Shown here one piece after another: positions 24,741-33,323 of a stretch of DNA of 43,892 nt (position 1 is the first letter of the stretch; each line of letters starts with the position of its first letter). Below the pieces are notes generated by a model that searched no databases, was not told the DNA's origin, and saw nothing but the letters and a program-made list of their open reading frames with translations. A program made the position numbers and the translations under genes. The DNA is from Lysobacterales bacterium (GTDB lineage Bacteria > Pseudomonadota > Gammaproteobacteria > Xanthomonadales > Marinicellaceae): contig JAGRJP010000024.1 of the NCBI GenBank assembly GCA_020442665.1, positions 1-43,892 of the forward strand. The letters run 5' to 3'.

Positions 24741-26543
24741 TCACTCAAAGCCGTTTCTAAAAATAATGTCTAAGTTATACTCAATTGCCCCTGCATCAAA
24801 CACGCCATTCAAATCATTCATTGACGCATCATCATAACCCCGATAATTACCCTGAAGGTCGTTTGTTGTTGGTTGAGCCAAAGCCTGTCCATCGCACATA
24901 TCAATCGCTCTTGAACTAGGCCTTAATCGAAAGTTCAAATTTGTAGGGTCTTCAAACACAGTGGCATAAGCTGCTGCATTGAGAACAACAAATGCTAAAT
25001 TGGAATCAGCCATTAAACAATCATAAGAGTTTGTTCCATTATTGTTTTCCAAACCAATATCCGGTACTAATGGATTGTAAAATATGGAATTAAAAACAAG
25101 ATTTTCTCCCGTATTTCCGACTGCATTTAAAATCGAAGTCTGCGTTTCATTCTCGATGACATTTACATACCTCAAAATTGTCTGTGAGAAAGAAGAATAA
25201 ATCACATTCTGATTCGGATACGATACCCCAAATAACTTTCCTTCCTGATAAAAAATAGCTGATTCAAATGTGGCACTGGAATTATTTAATATCGCCAATG
25301 AAGTACCTAGGGTAGCGTTATTATCATGAAACAACGAGTGTTTGATATTTACACTAGCGTTATTATCTGCCAATATTGCTCCTCCTCCCATGGCTGCACT
25401 TGAGCCGGAGAAGTTGTTCTGAAACAAATTACATCCTTGTTCTCTCCAGCAATAATCCGGATTTTTTGCATCAATAAACAATTGTCCGCGATTCATAGCG
25501 ATAGCACCTCCTCCATTTGTTGCACCATTCTGATAAAAACGAGCATGTTCTATATACATATCGCTGTTATTTGAATAAATTGCACCACCGGTATCACCCG
25601 AGTTCACATAATTATTCCTGAAACTATAGGGGGAATTGTTGCCTAATAATTCGCCATTAAATAATTCGGGATATCCATAAACATTTAAAATAGCATCTCC
25701 TCCTAAATAAATTCCTGCACCTCTGTAATCCGATGTATTGTTGATAAAGCCTTTATTTTGATAATCCTGTGCTGAAAAAAGATAAATTTCAGCAGCACTG
25801 GCAAATAGACCGCCACCAACTGCGAATCCTATAGTTGAATCTACAGTATTTCCCTGAAAAGAACTTTCTCCAGAAACAACCAGCCTGACACCTCCGGTAA
25901 GGAAAACTCCACCGCCACCATTAAAACCACTGGTTGCAGTATTTCTTGCTGTGTTATTTCTAATATCGGTATCTTTTATTTTGAGAGTTAGCAGAGTTCC
26001 ACCACTTCCACCATCAAAATAAATTCCACCACCGCCGAATGCTCCATTGGATGTAACCTCGGAGTTTTCGAGAGTTATATCTGCCTGATTTGTGGGAGGT
26101 ATGTAAATTCCACCTCCGGACTGAGTCGCCGGGTCGGTTGTACCTGCACTACCATTTTGTATGGTCAAATAACGCAATACAACCTCTCCTGTCAAATTGC
26201 TGTTTATCTGCATCACACGACTCAATGCTTGCCCGTCCAATGTAGTATTCGGTGCCGATGATTGGGTTAGATTTCCTAATGCTGCCTCGGTACAGTTATC
26301 ATACCCTCCAGAAATAACCAGTGGTTTATCTACAACAATCGAATTGCCATTCACATTGACGACAACATCTTTACTGAGTCTTAATTCAGTTGAAGTTGAT
26401 GCATTGATTGCTCCTTGCAAAGTGTCGCCGTTATTCAAATCAAAATCACAGTCATTTCCATAACCAATGGTATAAATAACCGCATTGGATTGGAGCCCCA
26501 TCAATACCGAAAACAAAATAAGCCTTTTTAGTTTTTTTATCAT
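24741..26543 (-). CDS. Secreted right-handed beta-helix protein with C-terminal IFRNGFE tag
   Basis: A 600-residue exported protein. A signal peptide (to about residue 21) is followed by a long run of Gly/Asn-rich repeats of the kind GGGIYFDGG, GGGVFLTGG, GGAIYSNNS, GGGAIAMNRG and GGGAILADNN, which is typical of parallel beta-helix or Pmp-like surface proteins. The last 80 residues contain LRPSSRAIDMCDG and DLQGNYRGYDD, a common ending of such proteins, then DAGAIEY and the terminal IIFRNGFE. It has a clear GAGGTGA ribosome-binding site. Upstream are two identical 16-bp palindromes. It probably acts at the cell surface; the ligand is unknown. Confidence 0.82.
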   Translation of the reverse strand: MIKKLKRLILFSVLMGLQSNAVIYTIGYGNDCDFDLNNGDTLQGAINASTSTELRLSKDVVVNVNGNSIVVDKPLVISGGYDNCTEAALGNLTQSSAPNTTLDGQALSRVMQINSNLTGEVVLRYLTIQNGSAGTTDPATQSGGGIYIPPTNQADITLENSEVTSNGAFGGGGIYFDGGSGGTLLTLKIKDTDIRNNTARNTATSGFNGGGGVFLTGGVRLVVSGESSFQGNTVDSTIGFAVGGGLFASAAEIYLFSAQDYQNKGFINNTSDYRGAGIYLGGDAILNVYGYPELFNGELLGNNSPYSFRNNYVNSGDTGGAIYSNNSDMYIEHARFYQNGATNGGGAIAMNRGQLFIDAKNPDYCWREQGCNLFQNNFSGSSAAMGGGAILADNNASVNIKHSLFHDNNATLGTSLAILNNSSATFESAIFYQEGKLFGVSYPNQNVIYSSFSQTILRYVNVIENETQTSILNAVGNTGENLVFNSIFYNPLVPDIGLENNNGTNSYDCLMADSNLAFVVLNAAAYATVFEDPTNLNFRLRPSSRAIDMCDGQALAQPTTNDLQGNYRGYDDASMNDLNGVFDAGAIEYNLDIIFRNGFE

Positions 26544-26573
26544 ATTTCACCTCAAGTTTACACAATTATTTAA

Positions 26574-26589
26574 TGTTAAATTATTAACA
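26574..26589. promoter_or_regulatory. Operator candidate, copy 1 (TGTTAAATTATTAACA)
   Basis: A 16-bp dyad, arms TGTTAA and TTAACA around ATTA, 30 bp upstream of the beta-helix ATG. A TATACT on the - strand at 26602-26597 could be the -10 box, which would place this site at the transcription start, a repressor-like position. An identical copy lies 78 bp further upstream. Confidence 0.6.
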
Positions 26590-26651
26590 TACAAAAAGTA
26601 TAGAGCAGATTTTTTTAGAAAACTATAAAAACGGCAGAATTAAAGAATATT

Positions 26652-26667
26652 TGTTAAATTATTAACA
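26652..26667. promoter_or_regulatory. Operator candidate, copy 2 (TGTTAAATTATTAACA)
   Basis: Identical in all 16 bases to the site at 26574-26589 and in the same orientation, 78 bp away start to start (about 7.4 helical turns). Relative to the putative -10 box it lies near -62 to -77. Two exact copies in a 270-bp gap are very unlikely by chance, even in AT-rich DNA. Confidence 0.6.
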
Positions 26668-26775
26668 CTTTATCAATTAAGTTAGATTTTATGACCTTAT
26701 TTTGGAGATAGGTCTAAACTTCAAAATGCACTAAACCAAAATATTTTAAAAGAGAAATACTGGAGCATAGAAATA

Positions 26776-26804
26776 GCCACAGATTAAGAAATTTAACCTG
26801 TGGC
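26776..26804 (-). terminator. Stem-loop downstream of the 26814-27800 gene
   Basis: Arms GCCACAG (26776-26782) and CTGTGGC (26798-26804) form a perfect 7-bp stem around a 15-base AT-rich loop that may pair further. It starts 9 bp past the stop on the - strand and is followed there by TATTTCT, a moderate T-rich tail. Confidence 0.6.
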
Positions 26805-26813
26805 GTATATTTG

Positions 26814-27800
26814 TTATTTATTCAATCGGCTGACGAGTGACTGAACAATTGTCTGACGACGCATTATTTTTTCTTGTTCTGACTTGCTAAATTCTGATAA
26901 AGATTTTGTGTTTGTTGGTAGAGTCATTTTATCTGACAAACCTTGATTTGCTTCTTTCGATGTTTTTAAATTTGAACTGCTTGGACCAACTCCGGTTTCA
27001 ATAAAAGAGCGGCTGGCTGTTCTGAAACCTCTAACCGGGTAAAATATGTTGTTGTGACCACCATTTTTTGGATAGAGTTCTGCAACTCCATCAAATTGAT
27101 TGAGACCAACATCCAGATAATAGGCTAACCAGTAATTATCACTATCATCAACCACAATAAACAATTGGTTGCTTTCAGAGTCAAACAATGCTGCCATTTC
27201 ATGATAGTCATAAGCAAAACTAGAACAAAATCCATCAACAGTATTATCCGGACGACACCCCTCTACATATTTGTCTCCGCCTTCTAAGAAGGTATTATCA
27301 AATATCAGCACATCACCATTGAAAGGAAAATCCACACCCGTACTTGAGAAGTCAATAACAGCTTGCCATTCTCCAAGCATTTTTGTCACTTCATCTCCTA
27401 AAATAAAATTAAATCGTTTAATAAATTTTTGTTCACCGCGAAACTGAATTGTTCCGGTTGTTTCTGTTAAAAATTCTATTGTTATCGGTCCACCCTCGCC
27501 AATCAGCGTAATTGGTTCGGAATAATCGCAGTCAATACAAGGGCCGTTATATGTGTAATTCAATTCTGTATCAAAGAAAGCGTTACCATCCAATGTCTTG
27601 CCTGCTGTGTACCAAGTAGGGACTCCATACTCATCGTAAACATACAATGCAACAAACATGAAGTTATCCTGTATTTCTATTGAATAACCGGTTCCCGGTA
27701 CTCCTGGGCTAATCCAAAAACCAGATTCCGGAGTAAAACTCTTCGCATTAAGTGATAAAAGCATCATTGTGATTAATAATGTTTTATAAAAAATTCGCAT
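26814..27800 (-). CDS. Secreted protein with WWxP-SGWG-like repeat, unknown function
   Basis: A 328-residue exported protein with signal peptide (to about residue 21). Residues 25-70 read GFWISPGVPGTGYSIEIQD then FVALYVYDEYGVPTWYTAG, a variant of the repeat seen in many proteobacterial secreted proteins as G-x-W-W-x-P-x-x-S-G-W-G followed by Y-D-x-x-G-x-P-x-W. The typical tryptophans are partly replaced. A second half contains several cysteines (CIDCDY; GCRPDN; GFCSSF), probably disulfide-bonded. The tail (about 265-328) is low-complexity, polar and basic. A strong AGGAG ribosome-binding site precedes ATG 27800. It is divergent from tatD. Function unknown. Confidence 0.72.
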   Translation of the reverse strand: MRIFYKTLLITMMLLSLNAKSFTPESGFWISPGVPGTGYSIEIQDNFMFVALYVYDEYGVPTWYTAGKTLDGNAFFDTELNYTYNGPCIDCDYSEPITLIGEGGPITIEFLTETTGTIQFRGEQKFIKRFNFILGDEVTKMLGEWQAVIDFSSTGVDFPFNGDVLIFDNTFLEGGDKYVEGCRPDNTVDGFCSSFAYDYHEMAALFDSESNQLFIVVDDSDNYWLAYYLDVGLNQFDGVAELYPKNGGHNNIFYPVRGFRTASRSFIETGVGPSSSNLKTSKEANQGLSDKMTLPTNTKSLSEFSKSEQEKIMRRQTIVQSLVSRLNK

Positions 27801-27824
27801 TATTTGCTCCTGAACGTAACAATA

Positions 27825-27841
27825 TTGGTATATTATGCCAA
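27825..27841. promoter_or_regulatory. Near-palindrome overlapping divergent -10 boxes
   Basis: A 17-bp near-symmetric site beginning TTGG and ending CCAA, with one mismatched pair around the central base. It contains TATTAT (27831-27836) for rightward transcription of tatD and CATAAT (27837-27832 on -) for the secreted-protein gene. It may be a shared divergent promoter with an operator. Confidence 0.4.
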
Positions 27842-27865
27842 ACTTTCTGAATCAAGAATGAACAG

Positions 27866-28642
27866 ATGATAGACATTGGAGCGAATTTAACACACGAAAG
27901 TTTCAAAAAAGATATTGAAGATGTCATAAACAGCGCAGTCGATGCCGGAGTCACAACAATGATTGTGACCGGCTCAAATGAACTGTGCTCTCAAATTGCG
28001 TTTGCTTTAACTCAGAAATTCCCGGATTATTTATATTCTACTGTTGGCATCCATCCTCATCATGCCGATGAATATACCGCTGAGACGGAAGATTTAATTC
28101 TGGAATTAATTACACACAAAAAAGTGGTTGCCATCGGTGAAACCGGCTTGGATTATTTTCGAGATATTTCACCACGTCCGGCACAAATTTTCTCTTTTGA
28201 ACAACATATCAAACTGGCAATAGAAACTCAATCTCCCATGTTTTTGCATCAGAGAGATTCTCATCCAGACTTTTACCCTATACTCAAAGAACATAGAGAC
28301 AATCTCGAAAATGTCGTTGTTCATTGTTTTACCGATAATAAACAAGCTCTTTTTGATTATCTGGATTTAGACTGTCATATTGGCATCACAGGTTGGATTT
28401 GTGATGAACGACGTGGACTGCACTTAAGAGAACTCGTGAAAAACATTCCTTCAAGCCGCCTAATGATTGAAACCGACTCTCCATATTTGATTCCCAGAGA
28501 TTTGAAGCTAAAAACTCGTAGAAACGAGCCGAAGCACTTACCTCATATTGCTGAAGTAGTTGCCACACTACGAGGAGACGACTTAAGTGTTTTTATCCAG
28601 AAATGTGAAAAAACCACTAAGGAGTTTTTTCATTTATCTTGA
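27866..28642 (+). CDS. tatD: TatD-family metal-dependent deoxyribonuclease
   Basis: A 258-residue TIM-barrel hydrolase. The sequence follows E. coli TatD closely: MIDIGANLTHESF, TVGIHPHHADE, AIGETGLDYFRD, HQRDSHPDFYP-like metal ligands, VVHCFTDN, IGITGWICDERRG, IETDSPYLIPRDL and RRNEPKHLPHI. The N-terminal H-x-H of other family members is replaced by IGANLT, as in genuine TatD. E. coli TatD is a Mg2+-dependent 3'-5' exonuclease linked to repair of oxidative DNA damage. There are no tatABC genes nearby. Its last 13 bp overlap the converging CAP-domain gene. Confidence 0.93.
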   Translation: MIDIGANLTHESFKKDIEDVINSAVDAGVTTMIVTGSNELCSQIAFALTQKFPDYLYSTVGIHPHHADEYTAETEDLILELITHKKVVAIGETGLDYFRDISPRPAQIFSFEQHIKLAIETQSPMFLHQRDSHPDFYPILKEHRDNLENVVVHCFTDNKQALFDYLDLDCHIGITGWICDERRGLHLRELVKNIPSSRLMIETDSPYLIPRDLKLKTRRNEPKHLPHIAEVVATLRGDDLSVFIQKCEKTTKEFFHLS

Positions 28643-29286
28643 TATTTTGGTTTGATTTTTGAATCTTTATTGATATGAGCATCCATATTTTTCTGTATTC
28701 TTATTTTTCTCATATCTTCCGCATCCGGTAATGTGATATTTCCAGGAACAATCTTGAAACCCATGCCTTTTTCATCATTTTTGTCTTCCAGAGAGGTAAT
28801 ATAAACCACCCAATAATCTTCGTGATAAGTCGATTGATTAAAAAAATATCCCACGCCAATTTGATCCTGATTCAGGAAAAATTGATTCTCTCCCAACAGA
28901 TGATTTTTATGAGGAAGACTTGCTAAAAAATTCTCAAATGCTTTCTGTGCTGTCTCAGCTCCGCCTTGTAACGATTCAACCTGATTTCCCAAAATACTAT
29001 AACTGTATGGAAGTTTGATTCCTTCTTTTGTAAGCAGTTCGTTGGGGGTTATATTATTCAATGTATGAGCAACTAAATTCGCATCCGCCATAAGTTCAGC
29101 TTTTTTCATAGCAACAACACTGAGTTTCTCATTACATACCAAAAACTCTCTTCTCTGTTCAAAGTATTCAATGATTAGTTTTGCAAGCTCTCTCGACTTT
29201 TCATCTGTTCCACAGCCGGAAAAATCTTTGTTTGCCTGAACAAAACTTATAGAAAAAAGAAAATAGAAAAATACAATTAATTTCAT
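28630..29286 (-). CDS. Exported CAP/SCP-domain protein
   Basis: A 218-residue protein with a signal peptide (to about residue 18) and a CAP (cysteine-rich secretory/PR-1) domain: an early helix with KKAELMADANLVAHTLNN, GNQVESLQGGAETAQKAFENFL and the ending HKNHLLGENQFFLNQDQIGVGYFF then YWVVYIT. Bacterial CAP proteins are periplasmic or secreted and mostly of unknown function. ATG 29286, four bases after the cupin gene's stop, starts the signal peptide; the longer ATG 29337 frame runs through the cupin gene. The C-terminal 35 residues are polar and basic. It is the last gene of the SDR-cupin-CAP unit. Confidence 0.8.
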   Translation of the reverse strand: MKLIVFFYFLFSISFVQANKDFSGCGTDEKSRELAKLIIEYFEQRREFLVCNEKLSVVAMKKAELMADANLVAHTLNNITPNELLTKEGIKLPYSYSILGNQVESLQGGAETAQKAFENFLASLPHKNHLLGENQFFLNQDQIGVGYFFNQSTYHEDYWVVYITSLEDKNDEKGMGFKIVPGNITLPDAEDMRKIRIQKNMDAHINKDSKIKPKYQDK

Positions 29287-29290
29287 AAAA

Positions 29291-29656
29291 TCATTTGGAT
29301 TCAAGAATGAGATAAACAACAGTGGTATCACCAACATTCAGTACTTTATGCCAGTCCGTTCCCGAACTGTTAAAATAACTATTAGTTTCAAGATTTACTA
29401 TTCGTGTCCCTTTATTGTCTTCTATCTGCATCCGACCACCGGATATGGCATAGCCAAAATTGGAGTTGTGTTTATGCTTTTCATGACCAACGCCCGGTGG
29501 GAATGTGCATCGAAGAATTTGTTGTTGCTTATCTTCTGATAACATCTCACAAACATCCTTACCTTTCCAACCTGCTTCCAATGGCCCTTTTAGGCTCTCA
29601 GCAAATAAACTGTCAAGTCTAAAAACACATAATAACAGCACTAATATTTTTATCAA
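29291..29656 (-). CDS. Exported cupin-domain protein
   Basis: A 121-residue protein: signal peptide (cut near FAES, about residue 20), then a single conserved-barrel cupin with HEKHKHNSNFGYAISGGRMQIED and, near the end, SGTDWHKVLNVGDTTVVYLILE. Histidines in H-x2-H-x-H and in DWH could bind a metal. The fold occurs in periplasmic binding and enzyme proteins, so no reaction is assigned. The start overlaps the SDR stop (ATGA) and the end lies 4 bp before the CAP gene start, indicating one transcript. Confidence 0.82.
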   Translation of the reverse strand: MIKILVLLLCVFRLDSLFAESLKGPLEAGWKGKDVCEMLSEDKQQQILRCTFPPGVGHEKHKHNSNFGYAISGGRMQIEDNKGTRIVNLETNSYFNSSGTDWHKVLNVGDTTVVYLILESK

Positions 29657-30405
29657 ATCAACAATCCTCCATCAACCGGAATATTCGTACCTGTGATATA
29701 ACTGGCAGCATCGGATGCGAGGAACAAAAATATTGGAGCAATTTCTTCAGGTTGTGCCATCCTGTGCATTGGAATTAGTGGAAGAATTTGTTTAAGCATT
29801 GTCTCATTCTGAGTTAAAGCGGATGCAAATTTCGTATCAGTTAACCCTGGTAATACAGCATTAACACGAATGTTTTGAGGAGCACATTCACGCGCAAAGG
29901 CTTTCGTCATGGAAATAATCGCAGCCTTAGAAATCGAGTAAATCCCTTGCATAGGAGCGGGAGATACTCCATTAACTGATGCTGTATTAATAATACAACC
30001 TCCGCCATTTTTACGCATGGATTGTCCTGCCAATTGGCTCATTAGGAAATATCCTTCGATATTGACTTCAACAGTCTTCTCCATTGCTGAATAAGGCGTA
30101 TCCAGAATGTGTCCGAAATAAGGATTGGCTGCTGCATTATTGACCAGAATATCTAACTTACCAAATTTGCTTTCAATAGTTTCAAACAAGCTTTGAATCG
30201 AGCTTCGGTCACCAATATGGCATTCCACCGCAATCGCATTTCCACCCTGATGATTGATTTCTTCAGCTACGCGGTCAATTCCCTCTTGCCTGCGGCTGGA
30301 AACTATCACATTCGCACCCGCTTTCGCATATAGTTTCGCCACTTCTTCACCGATTCCCCTCGATGAACCCGTCACCAGTGCCACTTTATTTTTTAGTGAA
30401 AACAT
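29653..30405 (-). CDS. Short-chain dehydrogenase/reductase (SDR)
   Basis: A 250-residue classical SDR. It has the nucleotide site TGSSRGIG (about 13-20), NNAAANPYFG, catalytic serine in NTASVNG, YSISK (Tyr-x3-Lys) and RVNAVLPGLTDT, ending ASYITGTNIPVDGG. An arginine-rich NVIVSSRR after beta-2 favours NADP(H). It resembles 3-oxoacyl reductase-like enzymes; the substrate is not identifiable. A GAGGACG ribosome-binding site precedes ATG 30405. It heads the cupin-CAP unit and is divergent from another SDR. Confidence 0.9.
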   Translation of the reverse strand: MFSLKNKVALVTGSSRGIGEEVAKLYAKAGANVIVSSRRQEGIDRVAEEINHQGGNAIAVECHIGDRSSIQSLFETIESKFGKLDILVNNAAANPYFGHILDTPYSAMEKTVEVNIEGYFLMSQLAGQSMRKNGGGCIINTASVNGVSPAPMQGIYSISKAAIISMTKAFARECAPQNIRVNAVLPGLTDTKFASALTQNETMLKQILPLIPMHRMAQPEEIAPIFLFLASDAASYITGTNIPVDGGLLI

Positions 30406-30485
30406 CTCGTCCTCTTTATTTTGAATACACGATATTGTATAACATTCTAGTTAAATTGACTCAAATATAAACTCAGGAATAAAAA

Positions 30486-31145
30486 ATGAAAACAGCTTTA
30501 ATCACCGGAGCCAATCGCGGAATTGGTTTGGAGTTAGCAAAACAACTGCAACAAAAAGGCTATCATGTCATAGCCGCTTGTAGAAAGGCATCACAGCAGT
30601 TACAAAAACTCAAATGCCAAATAGAAGAAAACTTTGATGTCACAAATGCAGCAAGTATAAAGAATTTAGCAGATGAATTATCCAATCAGAAAATTGACTT
30701 ACTCATCAACAATGCCGGCCTCTTACAAGGCATGACTTTGGAAAATCTGGATTATGATTCTATCCGGCAACAATTTGAGGTAAACGCATTAGGTCCTTTA
30801 AGAGTTGCTGAAAACTTTATTCCATTGATGGCAAATGACTCCAAACTCGTCATTATAACCAGCCGCATGGGCTCGATTACTGATGGCTCCGGTGAACAAT
30901 ATGGCTACCGAATCAGTAAAACTGCTGTAAATATGGTTGGCAGTTGTTTAGCTCACGATTTAAAAGGAAAAGGGATTGCTGTGGCTTTACTCCATCCCGG
31001 ATATGTGAGAACAGACATGACCGGTGGAAGCGGGTTTATTAACGCCGATGAATCCGCCAGAGGCTTGATTGCTAGAATTGAAGAGCTAAATCTGAAAAAC
31101 TCAGGCTCATTCTGGCATATGGATGGAACTGAATTGCCATGGTGA
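30486..31145 (+). CDS. SDR-family oxidoreductase, short type
   Basis: A 219-residue SDR with TGANRGIGLELAKQL (about 7-21), LINNAGLLQG, serine in ITSRMGSI, YRISKTAVNM (catalytic Tyr-x3-Lys) and LLHPGYVRTDMTGG. It resembles the short carbonyl-reductase/CsgA-like SDRs; the 'DNA-repair'-style FDVTNAASI spacing is normal. AGGA lies 6 nt before the ATG. The HAD gene starts 4 nt after its stop, so the two are probably co-transcribed. Confidence 0.88.
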   Translation: MKTALITGANRGIGLELAKQLQQKGYHVIAACRKASQQLQKLKCQIEENFDVTNAASIKNLADELSNQKIDLLINNAGLLQGMTLENLDYDSIRQQFEVNALGPLRVAENFIPLMANDSKLVIITSRMGSITDGSGEQYGYRISKTAVNMVGSCLAHDLKGKGIAVALLHPGYVRTDMTGGSGFINADESARGLIARIEELNLKNSGSFWHMDGTELPW

Positions 31146-31149
31146 GTCT

Positions 31150-31845
31150 ATGTACAAAAATATAAAAGTCATTGGTTTTGATGCAGACGATACGCTTTGG
31201 GTGAATGAAACCTTTTTCCGTGAAGCAGAACTAAAGTTCGGGCAGTTGATGCAAGGTTTTGAAACTATCAATCAAGTTGACCAGGAGTTGTTTAAGATTG
31301 AGATATCTAATTTGCCGATTTATGGTTATGGAATTAAGGGCTTTATTTTGTCAATGATGGAGGCAGCTCTGGAGTTATCAAACTATCAAGTCACTCCACA
31401 AACCATGCAATCCATTGTGGACATTGGCAAAGAAATGTTAAACAAACCGGTTGAATTATTGGATGGTGTGGAAGAAGTCCTCAATCAACTATCAAAAACA
31501 CACCGTCTCATTCTGGCAACAAAAGGCGACTTACTGGATCAGGAACGCAAGTTGGAAAAATCAGGGCTGATAAAATACTTTCATCATATCGAAGTCATGA
31601 GCGATAAAAGGTCTTGTGATTATCAGAAACTATTAAATCACTTGGACATTGAGCCACAGCAGTTTCTGATGATAGGAAACTCGCTGAAATCAGATATTCT
31701 TCCACTCGTTGAGATTGGAGCTTATGCGATTCATGTTCCTTTTCATACAACCTGGCAGCATGAGCAAGTTTGTCCAACTACGATTAAAGGAAAAAATTAT
31801 CAGACCGTTAATGCTATTTTAGAGATATTGAAATTTATCAAATAA
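31150..31845 (+). CDS. HAD-superfamily hydrolase
   Basis: A 231-residue phosphatase-like protein. Motif I is GFDADDTLW (nucleophile Asp in the first DxD), motif II ILATKGD, the lysine region around MSDKRSCDYQKLL and motif IV IGNSLKSDILP. A helical cap lies between motifs I and II. It would hydrolyse a small phosphate ester such as a sugar phosphate or nucleotide. ATG 31150, preceded by GGTGAG, is preferred to ATG 31123, which lies inside the SDR gene. The end overlaps convergent marC by 8 bp. Confidence 0.86.
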   Translation: MYKNIKVIGFDADDTLWVNETFFREAELKFGQLMQGFETINQVDQELFKIEISNLPIYGYGIKGFILSMMEAALELSNYQVTPQTMQSIVDIGKEMLNKPVELLDGVEEVLNQLSKTHRLILATKGDLLDQERKLEKSGLIKYFHHIEVMSDKRSCDYQKLLNHLDIEPQQFLMIGNSLKSDILPLVEIGAYAIHVPFHTTWQHEQVCPTTIKGKNYQTVNAILEILKFIK

Positions 31846-32425
31846 TACTGTGTAAGAATGTTTTGATGCCATCTAAAAACATTTGCACTGCAATCGCAAT
31901 CAGAACCATTCCCATCAATCTTTCGATGGCAATCATCCCGCGTTTTCCAAGATAATTCTGCATGGCTGTTGCAGAGAAAAGAATGATTGCCGATAAAAAC
32001 CAGGCAATGAACAAAGCAATTGATAAATCCATCAGTTTATCAGGATATTGACTCACCAGTAATATCAAGGTTGCTAATATCGAGGGTCCGGCGACCAAAG
32101 GAATTGCCAGTGGTACAACGAGCGGATCTCCTTCGATTTCTTCATCGCCGTATTGTTTGCTTGAAGGAAAAATCATCCGTATAGCAATAATAAACAAGAT
32201 AATTGCACCGGAAATCGAGACCGACTCCTGTTTAAGGTTTAATGCTGCTAATATCTTTTGTCCAAAAAACAAAAACAAATAGAGAATCACCAGAGCAATT
32301 ATCAATTCTCGAGCCAGTGTCCTGTAGCGTTTATTGCTTTTTTCTAAATAGCTGAGGAATATCGGTATATTTCCCAACGGATCTAAAATCAGAAACAGCA
32401 GTATTGTTGCTGAAAGGATATCCAT
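31838..32425 (-). CDS. MarC-family integral membrane protein
   Basis: A 195-residue, six-helix inner-membrane protein of the MarC/UPF0056 family. Recognisable parts are LFLILDPLGNIPIFLS near the start, GAIILFIIAIRMIFP and PLAIPLVAGPSILATLILLVSQ. It resembles YhgN/YchE in length. The role of the family is not settled. It begins 18 bp after the bamD stop and is probably co-transcribed with it. Confidence 0.88.
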   Translation of the reverse strand: MDILSATILLFLILDPLGNIPIFLSYLEKSNKRYRTLARELIIALVILYLFLFFGQKILAALNLKQESVSISGAIILFIIAIRMIFPSSKQYGDEEIEGDPLVVPLAIPLVAGPSILATLILLVSQYPDKLMDLSIALFIAWFLSAIILFSATAMQNYLGKRGMIAIERLMGMVLIAIAVQMFLDGIKTFLHSII

Positions 32426-32443
32426 GATAGCTTCAGACTGTTT

Positions 32444-33271
32444 TTATTTGCCAAAAATCCACAAATCTTTAAACGAAAAAATCTTCGTTTCTAAATCCAG
32501 TTCTCCGCCTTGAAGATAACTGTGATTAGGAAAATTCTTTTCCAGTACAGCGACATTTGCATCAGCCAATTCCGATTGACCCAGTTGTTTATATGCTTCT
32601 GCAGAAACCGCTAAAGCATCAGCAACAGAGTTAGATTCTTGGAAGGATTCAATCACAAACTTACACCTGTTGATGGCTGCTACATAAGCCTGACGACGTA
32701 AATAATATTTAGCAACTTGCAATTCATAGGCTGCCATGTAATTTCTTAGATAGACTAAGCGTTGCTCTGCATCTTCTGCATATCGGCTTTTGGGGTATCT
32801 TTCGATAAAGGTCTTCAATGCGACAAATGCCTGCCGACCATTTTCAATATTCCGATCCATGCTCGGATCAGGATTCACTCTTTGCATGAGTGATTTTTCA
32901 CTTTCGAAATAAACCAAACCTTTCAAATAATATGCATAATCAATATGTTCATGAGCCGGATAATTTTTAATAAAACGATCCAATGTGGAAATAGCGAGCT
33001 CAGTATCATAATTTTTGAAATATGAGTAAGCCAACTCCAATGTCCCTTGCTCGGCATGGCGACCAAAAGGATATTGGTTTCTTAAGTGCTTATATTGAAA
33101 AATCGCAGCGTCCCACATACCCAAGTCCATATATTTTTTGGCTTTGTTATACAAGGTTTCTGCACTGTATTTTGTCACCTCAACAGAGGTGGAGTCTTTT
33201 TTATTTTTCTTACAACCGGTAACTGATACGATTAGAACAAAAATAATTAATAAAGAATAAATTTTTTTCAT
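32444..33271 (-). CDS. bamD: Outer membrane assembly lipoprotein BamD
   Basis: A 275-residue outer-membrane lipoprotein of the BAM complex, which inserts beta-barrel proteins. The lipobox is VTGC after the signal MKKIYSLLIIFVLIV. TPR-like repeats follow, with AETLYNKAKKYMDLGMWDAAIFQYKHL, FIKNYPAHEHIDYAYYLKGLVYFE and FIERYPKSRYAEDAEQRLVYLRNYMA, the BamD hallmark. ATG 33271 is chosen because it opens the lipoprotein signal; the longer frame to 33361 overlaps rluD. It is divergent from rluD, as in many gammaproteobacteria. Confidence 0.94.
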   Translation of the reverse strand: MKKIYSLLIIFVLIVSVTGCKKNKKDSTSVEVTKYSAETLYNKAKKYMDLGMWDAAIFQYKHLRNQYPFGRHAEQGTLELAYSYFKNYDTELAISTLDRFIKNYPAHEHIDYAYYLKGLVYFESEKSLMQRVNPDPSMDRNIENGRQAFVALKTFIERYPKSRYAEDAEQRLVYLRNYMAAYELQVAKYYLRRQAYVAAINRCKFVIESFQESNSVADALAVSAEAYKQLGQSELADANVAVLEKNFPNHSYLQGGELDLETKIFSFKDLWIFGK

Positions 33272-33323
33272 TAATGCATTATCGACAAATATAAACTCCG
33301 ACATAATACTGTAAAATACAGCC

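Noticed and set aside
27866-27905. TatD seems to lack the N-terminal H-x-H metal ligands
   Set aside because: Genuine TatD proteins, including that of E. coli, also have IGxNLT at this place.
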